64,000 bases of DNA from Vibrio sinensis (GTDB lineage: Bacteria > Pseudomonadota > Gammaproteobacteria > Enterobacterales > Vibrionaceae). Shown in pieces: positions 55,500 through 63,891 of the stretch. A program made the translations under genes and the position numbers. The DNA lies in NCBI RefSeq assembly GCF_003605645.1, contig NZ_QVMU01000004.1, forward strand, positions 62,001-126,000, in the 5' to 3' direction. The notes beneath the pieces are model-generated. The model searched no databases and was not told the DNA's origin. It saw nothing but the letters and a program-made list of their open reading frames with translations. Numbering within the stretch: position 1 is the stretch's first letter; each line of letters starts with the position of its first letter.

Positions 55500-56402
55500 C
55501 TATTTACATAATAATGCTGCGCCAAATACACCGGAGCTATCGCCAAGCTCTGGCTTTATTATTTTCGCGTTAAATTGATGGTTAAATATTTGTTTCTCTA
55601 TTTTCTTTGCAGATAATTCATAGAGTTCATCTATATTTCCCACGCCACCACCAATTATAATTACATCAGGGTCGATGATATTGATAATCGGAGAAATAGC
55701 TTTGGCGAAACTGTCGATGAGATGGTTCAAACTATTTTTACTCTGTTCATTTCCGTTCCGAGCTAAAGTTACGATTTCTTTAAGCGATAGACTCTGCCCA
55801 TGCGTCTCATTATGATAGCGTTCAACACCCGTTCCCGATATTATCGTTTCGACACAGCCTCTCTTCCCGCAATAGCAAGGTATGCCATTTTCCTCTAAAA
55901 CGTTATGCCCCCACTCTCCAGCGATACCGTGATGACCATTTATGACTTTGCCATTAATTACGATGCCCGCACCACACCCTGTGCCCATAATCACTGCAAA
56001 AACCACTTCAGGTGTATATCCCAAATTCGCGACAGCCCCCATAACGCTCTCTGATAGAGCGAGGCAATTGGCATCATTAGTTAGAATTGCGTTAATGTTC
56101 AAGCTCTGTTCTAAATCGGTTTTGAGCGGCTTATCATTAAGTTGAGTGCTGTTACAATTTTTCATCACTCCAGTTTGAGGATCTAACGAGCCAGGAGTAC
56201 CAAAACCAATCAGCTTAGGAAAATAGCCCATTTTGTCAGCACACATTTCTACAACCAACTTTATCCGTTGTAATATGTGCTCATATCCTTTCTCTCTTTC
56301 CGTCGCTACTCGCTCTCGAACTAATACATTCATTTGATCATCAATGACTGCACATTCAATTTTCGTCCCACCTAAATCAACACCCCAAAAATGATTCTTC
56401 AT
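55500..56402 (-). CDS. ROK-family sugar kinase
   Basis: A 300-residue ROK protein, probably phosphorylating the imported sugar or its oxidised product. It has the ATP-binding GVDLGGTKIECAVI, NDANCLALSE, GTGCGAGIVINGK, and the zinc motif GHNVLEENGIPCYCGKRGCVETIISG. No helix-turn-helix precedes the kinase domain, so it is an enzyme rather than a repressor. It starts 2 bp after the permease stop, so the two are co-translated. Confidence 0.92.
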   Translation of the reverse strand: MKNHFWGVDLGGTKIECAVIDDQMNVLVRERVATEREKGYEHILQRIKLVVEMCADKMGYFPKLIGFGTPGSLDPQTGVMKNCNSTQLNDKPLKTDLEQSLNINAILTNDANCLALSESVMGAVANLGYTPEVVFAVIMGTGCGAGIVINGKVINGHHGIAGEWGHNVLEENGIPCYCGKRGCVETIISGTGVERYHNETHGQSLSLKEIVTLARNGNEQSKNSLNHLIDSFAKAISPIINIIDPDVIIIGGGVGNIDELYELSAKKIEKQIFNHQFNAKIIKPELGDSSGVFGAALLCK

Positions 56403-56404
56403 TG

Positions 56405-57388
56405 TTATAATCCCTTTTTCTGTTTTAGTGACTCAAGCATTACAGCAAATATAATAATAATCCCTTTAATTACTTGTTGGTTATAACCGGAAACATTTAT
56501 TAGATTTAAAATATTTGAAATCACACCCAATATCATAACGCCGAATAAACAATTGATTACAGTGCCGCGACCTCCTGATAAACTTGCACCTCCGATAACC
56601 ACCGCTGCGATTGCATCTAATTCAAAACCAATGCCTAAAATTGGGCTACCAACGCCAGTTCGAGTCGCTGAGATAAGCCCGGCAAGTGCAGCTGTGAAGC
56701 CACTAATGACATAAACTGCAAACTTTACTTTCTTCACTGAAATCCCCGCAAACTTCGTCGCAGTCTCATTGCTACCAACCGCAACCACAAGACGGCCAAA
56801 GATAGTTCGATGGAGGACAAAGTAACCCAATCCATAAATGACGAACATTGCTAACACTGGGTATGGAATGGCTAGAAATGAATTTGTACCGAAAGCTTGA
56901 AATAACGTGTCATCTACAAATATTGGTTGACCATTGGAAAAAATAAGACTCAAGCCACGAGCAATTGTCATTAGTGCCAATGTCGCGACAAATGCAGGAA
57001 TACCTAGGTGAGAAACCAAACCGCCCGACACAAAACCGATCGCTATACCAGTTATCGAACCAATAAATAGCGCCCCACTTAATCCCCATTCAGGGATTAA
57101 GAGTGAAGTGACAATGGAAACCAGCGCCATTACCGAACCAACTGAAAGATCAATACCGCCAGTGATAATCACAAATAACAGCCCCAGTGATACTATGCCT
57201 AGCGGTACACTTTGTTTTAATACGTTAAGTATATTCACCTGCGTATAAAACTTATCGCTAATTAGACCAGCGACTATTAACATGAGGATGAATACGATAA
57301 TCGTAGTATGTTTCAATAAAAAGTTAACCATTTGGTTTACACTAGTATTAGCTTTGATCGTGTTATTAACTCGTATTAATTCTGACAT
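56405..57388 (-). CDS. Sugar ABC transporter permease, RbsC-like
   Basis: A 327-residue inner-membrane permease with eight to ten hydrophobic helices and family signatures GGIDLSVGSVMALVS, HLGIPAFVATLALMTIARGLSLIFSNGQPI and GFELDAIAAVVIGGASLSGGRGTV. It forms the channel for the sugar brought by the binding protein. The start lies 9 bp after the ATPase stop. Confidence 0.94.
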   Translation of the reverse strand: MSELIRVNNTIKANTSVNQMVNFLLKHTTIIVFILMLIVAGLISDKFYTQVNILNVLKQSVPLGIVSLGLLFVIITGGIDLSVGSVMALVSIVTSLLIPEWGLSGALFIGSITGIAIGFVSGGLVSHLGIPAFVATLALMTIARGLSLIFSNGQPIFVDDTLFQAFGTNSFLAIPYPVLAMFVIYGLGYFVLHRTIFGRLVVAVGSNETATKFAGISVKKVKFAVYVISGFTAALAGLISATRTGVGSPILGIGFELDAIAAVVIGGASLSGGRGTVINCLFGVMILGVISNILNLINVSGYNQQVIKGIIIIFAVMLESLKQKKGL

Positions 57389-57397
57389 TTCATTCTC

Positions 57398-58906
57398 CTA
57401 CTGAACCGCCAATCTCATTATCATTTCTTCGTTTTTTGTATCACCAGATACTTCACCTACGATCGTTCCTTGACTCATTACATAAATTCGCTCACAAGTA
57501 CCAATCAATTCCGACAACTCCGATGACACCATCAGAACGCCACATCCTGAATCAGCTATGGTGTTGATCACGTTGTAAATCTCTTTTTTTGCTCCGACAT
57601 CAACGCCACGCGTCGGTTCGTCGAGTAGATAGAAATCACAGTCAGAATGTAGCCATTTCGCCATAACCACTTTTTGTTGATTCCCACCACTTAGCGTGTT
57701 TACAGAATCTGAGTGATGACCGAGCTTAATGTTCAAAAGTTGAGAATAGTGCTGTGCAATGGCTTGTTCTTTCTTCGTATCGATAACGACCCCAAAATCC
57801 AAGCTTTTGTTTCTCGCTACATGAGTAATGTTTTCAGATATTGCACAGTCAATGATAAGTCCTTGCTCCTTGCGACTTTCAGGGATCATTGCAATTCCGG
57901 CTCTAATTGCGTCTTTTACATCTCCTAATTGAAGTGGTGTCCCGTCTTTCTTTATTGAGTAAGAAGTGACTTGCCGAGCACCAAACAGACTTTGAACTAA
58001 TTCAGTACGACCCGAGCCAACCAATCCTGCTAAACCTACGATTTCACCTTTCTGCACATTCAGCTTTATATCTTTAAGTAGAATGCCATCGGATAGCTGC
58101 GTAATTTCTAACGCCATATCCCTCAAGCGGCTCCCCTTTCGTTCAGGAAAATAATCACCCAGTTCTCGACCAATCATTCCTCGTACCAACTCATCTTTCG
58201 TCACTGTTCTTGCATCAAAAGTGGCGACTGAACGACCATCTTTAATAATGGAGATTTCGTCAGAGATGCGTAACACCTCCTCTAATCGATGAGAGATATA
58301 GATAATTGATACCCCCTCATTTCTTAGCCTAAAAAGAGTCTCAAACAAAACTTCGACTTCTGAACCAGCCAAGACAGCCGTTGGCTCATCAAGAATTAGA
58401 ACCTCACTATTACGACTTAATGCTTTCGCTATTTCTATCATTTGTTGGCAAGCCACACTTAAGTTCCCAGCTCTGGCATTGGGGTCAATATCGAAACCGA
58501 ACTTAGTCAATAATTCCTGACTTTTTTGGTTAATTAATTTACGGTTAGTCAGAAACTTAAAAAGTGATTGTTCATATTCATCCTTACTGCCTATAAATAT
58601 ATTTTCAGCGACGGTGAGATCTGGGATTATTGCCAGTTCTTGATGAATAATAGAAATTCCGTTTTCGATTGCTTCTTTTGGTCCTAAAAAATCAACCAGC
58701 TTACCTCGATATAATAATTTCCCGCTATCTTTCTTATGAATTCCGCTAAGGACCTTCATAAGCGTTGATTTACCCGCACCGTTTTCACCACATATGGAAT
58801 GAATAGAACCATATTTAACTTTGAAACTTACTCCATCAAGCGCTTTTGTTCCGCCAAAATATTTTTTAATATTATCAAATTCTACTTTTATATTATTTTC
58901 ACTCAT
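57398..58906 (-). CDS. Sugar ABC transporter ATPase, RbsA-like tandem domain
   Basis: A 502-residue ATPase with two fused nucleotide-binding domains. The N-terminal half has GENGAGKSTLMKVLSG, LSVACQQMIEIAKAL and ILDEPTAVLAGSEV. The C-terminal half has GLVGSGRTELVQSLFGA, TLSGGNQQKVVMAKWL and LLDEPTRGVDVGAKKEIY. This arrangement is diagnostic of the CUT2 (ribose/allose/xylose) importers. The gap upstream carries a hairpin that probably sets its level relative to the binding protein. Confidence 0.95.
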   Translation of the reverse strand: MSENNIKVEFDNIKKYFGGTKALDGVSFKVKYGSIHSICGENGAGKSTLMKVLSGIHKKDSGKLLYRGKLVDFLGPKEAIENGISIIHQELAIIPDLTVAENIFIGSKDEYEQSLFKFLTNRKLINQKSQELLTKFGFDIDPNARAGNLSVACQQMIEIAKALSRNSEVLILDEPTAVLAGSEVEVLFETLFRLRNEGVSIIYISHRLEEVLRISDEISIIKDGRSVATFDARTVTKDELVRGMIGRELGDYFPERKGSRLRDMALEITQLSDGILLKDIKLNVQKGEIVGLAGLVGSGRTELVQSLFGARQVTSYSIKKDGTPLQLGDVKDAIRAGIAMIPESRKEQGLIIDCAISENITHVARNKSLDFGVVIDTKKEQAIAQHYSQLLNIKLGHHSDSVNTLSGGNQQKVVMAKWLHSDCDFYLLDEPTRGVDVGAKKEIYNVINTIADSGCGVLMVSSELSELIGTCERIYVMSQGTIVGEVSGDTKNEEMIMRLAVQ

Positions 58907-58950
58907 AGGGAGACCACATCGAATCGAGCGTAATTAAGGAAGCACTAAAT

Positions 58951-58990
58951 TTGGGCAATACGAACAATAACTTTACGTTGTACTGCCCAA
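58951..58990 (-). terminator. Intercistronic hairpin between binding protein and ATPase genes
   Basis: TTGGGCAATA pairs with TACTGCCCAA with one mismatch across about 20 nt. It lies just after the binding-protein gene in a 98-bp gap, the typical place for a 3'-stabilising or partially terminating structure. Confidence 0.65.
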
Positions 58991-59004
58991 GTGTCAAATA
59001 ACAC

Positions 59005-59982
59005 CTAGAACATGGCATTCTCATCGTAATATTGTTTGACGTTTTCCTTGTTCACTAAAACTGCTTTGGTTCTACTGTAATTTTGGAACTCGGTTTCGCC
59101 TTTTTCCAAAGCATTAATGACCTCAATAACCTTTTTGCTCAGTTCTGTTGGACTGTTCATGGCCGTAGCTTGTAGTTGGCCATCAATAATTGCTTGGTAA
59201 CCTTTCTTACTGCCATCGTAAGAGTAAACGCGCACCTCTTCAAAGCTCTTACCTGATGCACGAATAGCACGGATAGCACCTAAAGCCATATCATCATTTT
59301 CTGCATATACAGCATTTAAGTCAGGTTGCGAAACAAGTAGATCTTCCATCGCTTTTAGGCCACCAATTTGGTCCCAGTTGCCCCATAGTTGACCAACTAT
59401 TTGCATACGAGTTTCATTGTGATCGCGTAATTGTTGACTGATAACTCCGTTTATAAAGTTATCACGACGAATCTTGCCGCCAAGGTTACCTTGATTACCG
59501 CTGATTAGAGCAAGCTTGACCTCTTGATCGCCAAACTGCTTCGCTGCCATTTCTCCAATCATTACGTTGTTTTTCTCGTCCGCAGGTTGAACACGAGTAA
59601 CAACTGGCGCTGTTTCAGAAATATGACTATCCACTGTGATAACTTGCACACCCTTACTATTCGCAATACGTGTCATTTTTTCGCCAGCAAGTGGATCCTG
59701 TGGATCTAAAATCAAATACTTAATTCCTTTTGATAATAGGTCCTCCACATCAGAAACTTGTTTGTTTATATCGCCACGAGCATCTGTCGAATATACTTTA
59801 TAACCATTTTCTTCACCAGCCATCTCAATATGATGAGTTAGTGCATTGAAATAAGGACCATTCATAGTTCGGTTTGCAAAACCAATTTCCACTTCATTTG
59901 CATTAACGAATATTGGGAGTATCGAAATTGTAGAAGCTAATACCGTAATACTAGCAATTCTTAATCTATTTATTGTTGTCAT
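59005..59982 (-). CDS. Sugar ABC transporter periplasmic binding protein, RbsB-like
   Basis: A 325-residue periplasmic binding protein with a signal peptide cleaved after VNANE-region alanines. The fold features are EIGFANRTMNGPYFNALTHHIE, LDPQDPLAGEKM, NQGNLGGKIRRDNFINGV, DLNAVYAENDDMALGAIRAI and YSYDGSKKGYQAI, typical of the LacI/RbsB group. Sugar specificity is not evident. GAAGGAAAG precedes the ATG. First gene of the leftward operon binding protein - ATPase - permease - ROK kinase - dehydrogenase. Confidence 0.93.
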   Translation of the reverse strand: MTTINRLRIASITVLASTISILPIFVNANEVEIGFANRTMNGPYFNALTHHIEMAGEENGYKVYSTDARGDINKQVSDVEDLLSKGIKYLILDPQDPLAGEKMTRIANSKGVQVITVDSHISETAPVVTRVQPADEKNNVMIGEMAAKQFGDQEVKLALISGNQGNLGGKIRRDNFINGVISQQLRDHNETRMQIVGQLWGNWDQIGGLKAMEDLLVSQPDLNAVYAENDDMALGAIRAIRASGKSFEEVRVYSYDGSKKGYQAIIDGQLQATAMNSPTELSKKVIEVINALEKGETEFQNYSRTKAVLVNKENVKQYYDENAMF

Positions 59983-60609
59983 ATTCTTTCCTTCGCTATT
60001 GGATAAACTTTGAAACGTTATCTTCTCCGGTGAAGTAAAAGTAATATATTGGGAATGTATGGTGCTATTTAAATAGCATTTTTATCACGACAATTCTAAG
60101 TCAATCACGATGAACCCCAATAAAATCATTAAAAAATACAAATATTTTGTCACTTTGACAGCATCAAACTGTATGAGTTTTAGTAGTAAACATGGGGGTG
60201 CCAATGGGCAACTCAGCTTATCTACATCACACTTCCAGAGCAGTGACCTTTATCATCTCAGGAGAGTCAATGGAGAATGCTAGAGCCTAAATCTTTAATA
60301 ACCTCGCTATGCTGATTTACTCCATCTTTCCAAAATATCAATGTAACGCTTTAGATGTCGACCTACGCGTCGTTAGAAAAAGGTTGTTGGAAACTATTTC
60401 TCATTAATTTCAAATTCTTAACAAAGTGAGTAGTTATTTATACCAACAAAGATACTAGGTTGTGGATGAATAAACCAAATTCAAGCAAAATATCAAACAT
60501 ATGCACTTATTTTATATTTTGCAGTTGTATCAATAACTACATCTTGGTTAGGGTAAAGAACATCAAGGGACAGACGTTCCTCGGTTACTTTCTATATTAA
60601 GGATCTCTC
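59983..60609. promoter_or_regulatory. Divergent region between the sugar operon and the brnQ leader
   Basis: A 627-bp AT-rich gap. The perfect 16-bp palindrome TGCTATTTAAATAGCA (60063-60078) lies 81 bp upstream of the binding-protein start, where an operator would be expected. No reliable gene is seen; a 32-codon frame at 60192-60290 has no ribosome site. Confidence 0.55.
60063..60078. promoter_or_regulatory. 16-bp perfect palindrome upstream of the sugar operon
   Basis: TGCTATTTAAATAGCA is fully self-complementary and lies in the promoter region of the sugar binding-protein gene. Candidate operator; the protein that binds it is unknown, and AraC proteins usually prefer direct repeats. Confidence 0.5.
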
Positions 60610-60705
60610 ATGTCAGCTATTGCGCAATTACAATTCGCATTAAAATGCCCATCAGGCGTTGCTGCTTCGATCCTCCTGCTCACTCTGAAACTGATTCAGG
60701 GCTGA
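60610..60705 (+). CDS. Putative brnQ leader peptide (Leu/Ile attenuator peptide)
   Basis: A 31-codon frame with AAGGA upstream of its ATG. Codons 21-29 read Ile-Leu-Leu-Leu-Thr-Leu-Lys-Leu-Ile, five leucines and two isoleucines in nine positions, just before the stop. The stop codon lies inside the first arm of a set of competing hairpins. This is the organisation of leader peptides in branched-chain amino-acid attenuators, here preceding a branched-chain amino-acid transporter gene. Confidence 0.72.
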   Translation: MSAIAQLQFALKCPSGVAASILLLTLKLIQG

Positions 60706-60790
60706 CAGGCTATATCTACAATTTCTGTCGGCTTGATAAGAAGCTGACAGGAACGCTCCACAAACTCTCCTATTCCTTTCAGTTTCTTTT
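60701..60790 (+). promoter_or_regulatory. Transcription attenuator of brnQ
   Basis: Four segments can pair in exclusive ways. Segment 1 GCTGACAG (60701-60708) pairs with segment 2 CTGTCGGC (60725-60732). Segment 2 extended, CTGTCGGCTT, pairs instead with segment 3 AAGCTGACAG (60741-60750). Segment 3 CTGACAGGAA (60744-60753) pairs with segment 4 TTCCTTTCAG (60773-60782), followed by TTTCTTTT. Segments 1 and 3 share GCTGACAG. A ribosome stalled on the Leu/Ile codons would cover segment 1, let 2:3 form and allow readthrough into brnQ. Confidence 0.72.
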
Positions 60791-60814
60791 AAGCAAAACT
60801 TAAGAGGAACAACA

Positions 60815-62122
60815 ATGTTAAGCGCACGCAACATCGCCGCTTTAGGCTTTATGACTTTCGCCATGTATTTAGGTGCTGGGAACCTGATTTTCCCTCCATT
60901 TTTAGGGTACCAAGCAGGTGAACACTTCCTAAGTGGTATGTCAGGTTTTCTCTTAACTGGAGTTGGGCTTCCAGCCCTGGCACTTGTTATGGTGGCCATC
61001 GTTAACGGCTCAGATAAATTGACCGTAGCTTTACCTAAGCCATTAGCAACCAGTTTTTGGGTATTGGTGTTTATCGTTATTGGGCCAGCATTTGTTATTC
61101 CACGTGCAATCACAGTGGCTTATCAATTTAGCTTTGCTCCCTCTTTCGGTGAGACGGCACTAGTGCCATTTACTGCCGCTTTTTGTGTAGCCACAATTAT
61201 GTTCGCGATCTACCCGGGTAAATTGATTGATAACTTAGGCAAAATATTAACGCCAGCGTTAATGGCTATCTTGGTCATCATGTCGGTAACAGCGTTGGTT
61301 TATCCTGCGGGGGATCTGACAACAGCAAGCGGGCCATACATCAATGGTGCGTTTGCGGAGGGGCTAACACAAGGTTATATGACAATGGACGCGCTGGGTT
61401 CAATTGGATTTGGGTGGATTATTTTTCGAGCTATTCGCAGTATGGGCGTGGAATGCCCGAAAGCAACAGCAAAATACACTCTAATCGCCGCTTTAATGTA
61501 TGCAGTTGCGATGGCGTTTGTTTACATTTCACTTTCTTACATTGGTTCGACAAGTTCGTATTTGGGCTCTGAATTTACCAATGGTGGTGACATTCTAACC
61601 GCATTTACGTTTGCTCATTTTGGCGCTTTTGGTTCAGTATTGTTAGGAGCAGTCATGGTACTTGCCTGCTTGACCACCGCGATTGGTGTGACTACAGCGG
61701 GTAGCGAATTCTACGACAATACTTTTAGCAAGTTGAACTACAAGGCTTGTGTTATTGCGACCATGGCTCTTGCAGGATTCATTGCCAATATTGGCCTAGA
61801 ACAACTACTTGCCATTACGTTACCAGCAGTCGTTATATTGCACCCCGTCGCGATTGCTTTAATGCTCATGGCTCCGGTTCGACATAAAATGTCACAAGTC
61901 ATGGTTGTCACTACAGCTTTAACCGCACTTCTATTTGGGGGCGTCGACGCTTTGCATATCTTGGGTTATATGCCAGAAACAATTGACTTGTGGCTGAATC
62001 AAAATATGCCGCTCTATTCTTACTTTGCCAGTTGGATTATTCCGACATTCAGCATAATTTTAATGGGTATGATAATGAATAGACTCGCGTCGAATCAGCC
62101 TACATTTGCGACAAAATCATGA
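60815..62122 (+). CDS. brnQ: Branched-chain amino acid transport protein BrnQ
   Basis: Sodium- or proton-coupled importer of leucine, isoleucine and valine in the inner membrane. The 435-residue LIVCS-family protein has 12 hydrophobic helices and the conserved N-terminal GFMTFAMYLGAGNLIFPPFLGYQAGEHF, with VIGPAFVIPRAITVAYQFSF, YMTMDALGSIGFGWII and LACLTTAIGVTTAGSEFY. AAGAGGAAC precedes the ATG. It lies downstream of the attenuator, so expression should rise when leucyl- or isoleucyl-tRNA is short. Confidence 0.95.
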   Translation: MLSARNIAALGFMTFAMYLGAGNLIFPPFLGYQAGEHFLSGMSGFLLTGVGLPALALVMVAIVNGSDKLTVALPKPLATSFWVLVFIVIGPAFVIPRAITVAYQFSFAPSFGETALVPFTAAFCVATIMFAIYPGKLIDNLGKILTPALMAILVIMSVTALVYPAGDLTTASGPYINGAFAEGLTQGYMTMDALGSIGFGWIIFRAIRSMGVECPKATAKYTLIAALMYAVAMAFVYISLSYIGSTSSYLGSEFTNGGDILTAFTFAHFGAFGSVLLGAVMVLACLTTAIGVTTAGSEFYDNTFSKLNYKACVIATMALAGFIANIGLEQLLAITLPAVVILHPVAIALMLMAPVRHKMSQVMVVTTALTALLFGGVDALHILGYMPETIDLWLNQNMPLYSYFASWIIPTFSIILMGMIMNRLASNQPTFATKS

Positions 62123-62168
62123 ATAAGTCATCAATCTCGTAATGTAAAATAGAAACCATACAAACGAA

Positions 62169-62203
62169 AAAGGCGTTAGCAACTTTAACTTGCTAGCGCC
62201 TTA
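62169..62203. terminator. Terminator between brnQ and the convergent small gene
   Basis: AAGGCGTTAGCAA pairs with TTGCTAGCGCCTT. Read leftward it runs into TTTTTCG, so it mainly serves the gene at 62253-62645; it may also end brnQ. A second perfect hairpin TTAAGCATG/CATGCTTAA lies at 62221-62243. Confidence 0.85.
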
Positions 62204-62252
62204 AATACTAAACAATAACGTTAAGCATGGTTAACATGCTTAAGCTTAATCA

Positions 62253-62645
62253 TTACGCTTGGCTTGATTCTTCATCAACGTCACAACCAGTACAGCTTTG
62301 TAGCGCGATTTCGTGCTCAAACACAGCAGAATCGTTACCACCAGCTAGCAATTCAGCGATTTCATCAGCAACTTCTTGCTCATCTTCCGCTTCAACTTGA
62401 TTCGCTAATTCCTCTTCTGCGTAACCGTAGAAATTTAGTAGTAAGTAATCGCGAGCTTCTTCTTTAGTACAAGTGACGTTTACCGAAAGATCTGGCTCAA
62501 CGTTGCCTTGTTCGATGATTGCAGCTACTTGCGCTAAAACTTCTTCTTTCATCGCAGCAGTTAACCAGCCAAGATCAGTATTCACTGTGGTTTTTTTACA
62601 GTTAAAACAAGGTAGTTGATGAAAGTAGTATTGAAAATCAGACAT
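62253..62645 (-). CDS. Hypothetical acidic protein with two CxxC motifs
   Basis: A 130-residue protein of unknown family. It has CFNC near residue 13 and CTGC near residue 118, a four-cysteine set suited to binding a metal ion or to disulfide exchange. The middle is very acidic (EAEDEQEVADEIAELL). No signal peptide. The ATG starts MSDFQYYFHQLPCFNCKK. Likely conserved in vibrios from its coding quality; function not inferred. Confidence 0.75.
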   Translation of the reverse strand: MSDFQYYFHQLPCFNCKKTTVNTDLGWLTAAMKEEVLAQVAAIIEQGNVEPDLSVNVTCTKEEARDYLLLNFYGYAEEELANQVEAEDEQEVADEIAELLAGGNDSAVFEHEIALQSCTGCDVDEESSQA

Positions 62646-62861
62646 AGGTAATTTCTTAATTTAGGTTTCTGTATCGCAAGATTATAGCAAGAAAAGTACC
62701 GCACCTTTCAGTAATAAAATGACTGATATGAGATAAAGTTTGCGCTGGTTGAGCATTAAGGCAACTTTCTCCTCATAGACCATAGTCTGACAATCATTCA
62801 AACGTTAGCATGACCAAATCAAAGGCAAGCCAAATTCGTATTTAGATTAAGCTATCAATAA

Positions 62862-63143
62862 TTAAGAAACGATCACCACATCAGATTCAACAACAGAAAC
62901 GGCATTAGCTCGCTCAATGACTTTTAATAATGTTGTCTGCATTACTTCACTTTCTCTCGCATCGGTTTGAGTAGAAAATCGCTCTTCTTGTACCTCAGCA
63001 TCTTCATCTAGCTTGAATTGAATGACGACCTCTGTAGCGCAATCTTTGCTATCACCGTAGTAATCAATCGAAACGAGTGGATAACCTTTAAAGCCCTTTT
63101 TAACGTGTTTCGCTATTCTTTTTTTTGCTTTATCCAAGTTCAT
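62862..63143 (-). CDS. Small hypothetical protein
   Basis: A 93-residue soluble protein with a basic N-terminus (LDKAKKRIAKHVKKGFKGYPLVSIDYYGDS) and an acidic beta-rich middle (ATEVVIQFKLDEDAEVQEERF). I do not recognise a family. The frame has good coding character and an ATG start; it stands alone. Confidence 0.7.
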   Translation of the reverse strand: MNLDKAKKRIAKHVKKGFKGYPLVSIDYYGDSKDCATEVVIQFKLDEDAEVQEERFSTQTDARESEVMQTTLLKVIERANAVSVVESDVVIVS

Positions 63144-63353
63144 AAAACTTCCTATCTTTTTTAGAACAACAATTACGCTGATAGTGAGAGCGTTTCCATC
63201 TAACTAATTCATCCTATGAAGCATTGTGCCATAAGCATTTCAACCAAACTTTGAGCTGAAGCTGTCAAATAATAGATTCTGTTTACGACTTAATAACTAA
63301 AACCAACAACGAGCTAACCTCACCAATAGGTATTTATTCTTTAGATGTATTTT

Positions 63354-63824
63354 CTAACTAACATTACGTGCAATCATCAAGACTTCATCCGCGGAATATA
63401 GATTGGTAATAGTAGCCTCAACTTCTGCCCCTAACGTCGATTTATACAATTCTTGCGCAAAATTATCCGCTCTGGTCGTAACAAAAATATGTTTTAGAAC
63501 CGAATTATTCTCAGCCAACCTCATCTTGACTAGTGGTAAAGAGTTAACGATCAAACTGCGGCCCACTCCTTTGCCTTGATGCTCAGGAGAAACTGCGAGT
63601 TGTTCAATTTCCATGACGACCTCTGGGCGGAAACCGCTTTTCTGAGTCCAAATAATATAGCCAACCACTCCACTAGAATCTTCGGCAACAAAACACAGAA
63701 CTCGCGGAAAAGCATTAAAGTTACAAACTAACCATTCATAGGATTGCTTCTGCCTAACAAAAGCAAATTTATGCACTTCTGCTGCCGCGTTTAAATCGGC
63801 TTGTTCCATCAGTCTTATTTTCAT
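63354..63824 (-). CDS. GNAT-family N-acetyltransferase
   Basis: A 156-residue acetyltransferase with IEQLAVSPEHQGKGVGRSLIVNSLPLVK (acetyl-CoA loop QGKGVGR) and IFVTTRADNFAQELYKSTLGAEVEATI. Substrate unknown. The ATG has AGAGAGG five bases upstream; a GTG two codons earlier is too close to that site. Confidence 0.88.
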   Translation of the reverse strand: MKIRLMEQADLNAAAEVHKFAFVRQKQSYEWLVCNFNAFPRVLCFVAEDSSGVVGYIIWTQKSGFRPEVVMEIEQLAVSPEHQGKGVGRSLIVNSLPLVKMRLAENNSVLKHIFVTTRADNFAQELYKSTLGAEVEATITNLYSADEVLMIARNVS

Positions 63825-63891
63825 AACCACCTCTCTTTACGGAAAAATTCTTAACAACAAAACAAGAGTTACAGATCAAGGTTAAAAAGAC

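Noticed and set aside
60192..60290. 32-codon open frame upstream of the brnQ leader
   Set aside because: No Shine-Dalgarno sequence and no recognisable pattern, unlike the leader peptide at 60610.
60652..61113. Minus-strand open frame of 153 codons opposite the brnQ start
   Set aside because: It covers the attenuator and the conserved brnQ N-terminus in another frame; a shadow of the real gene.
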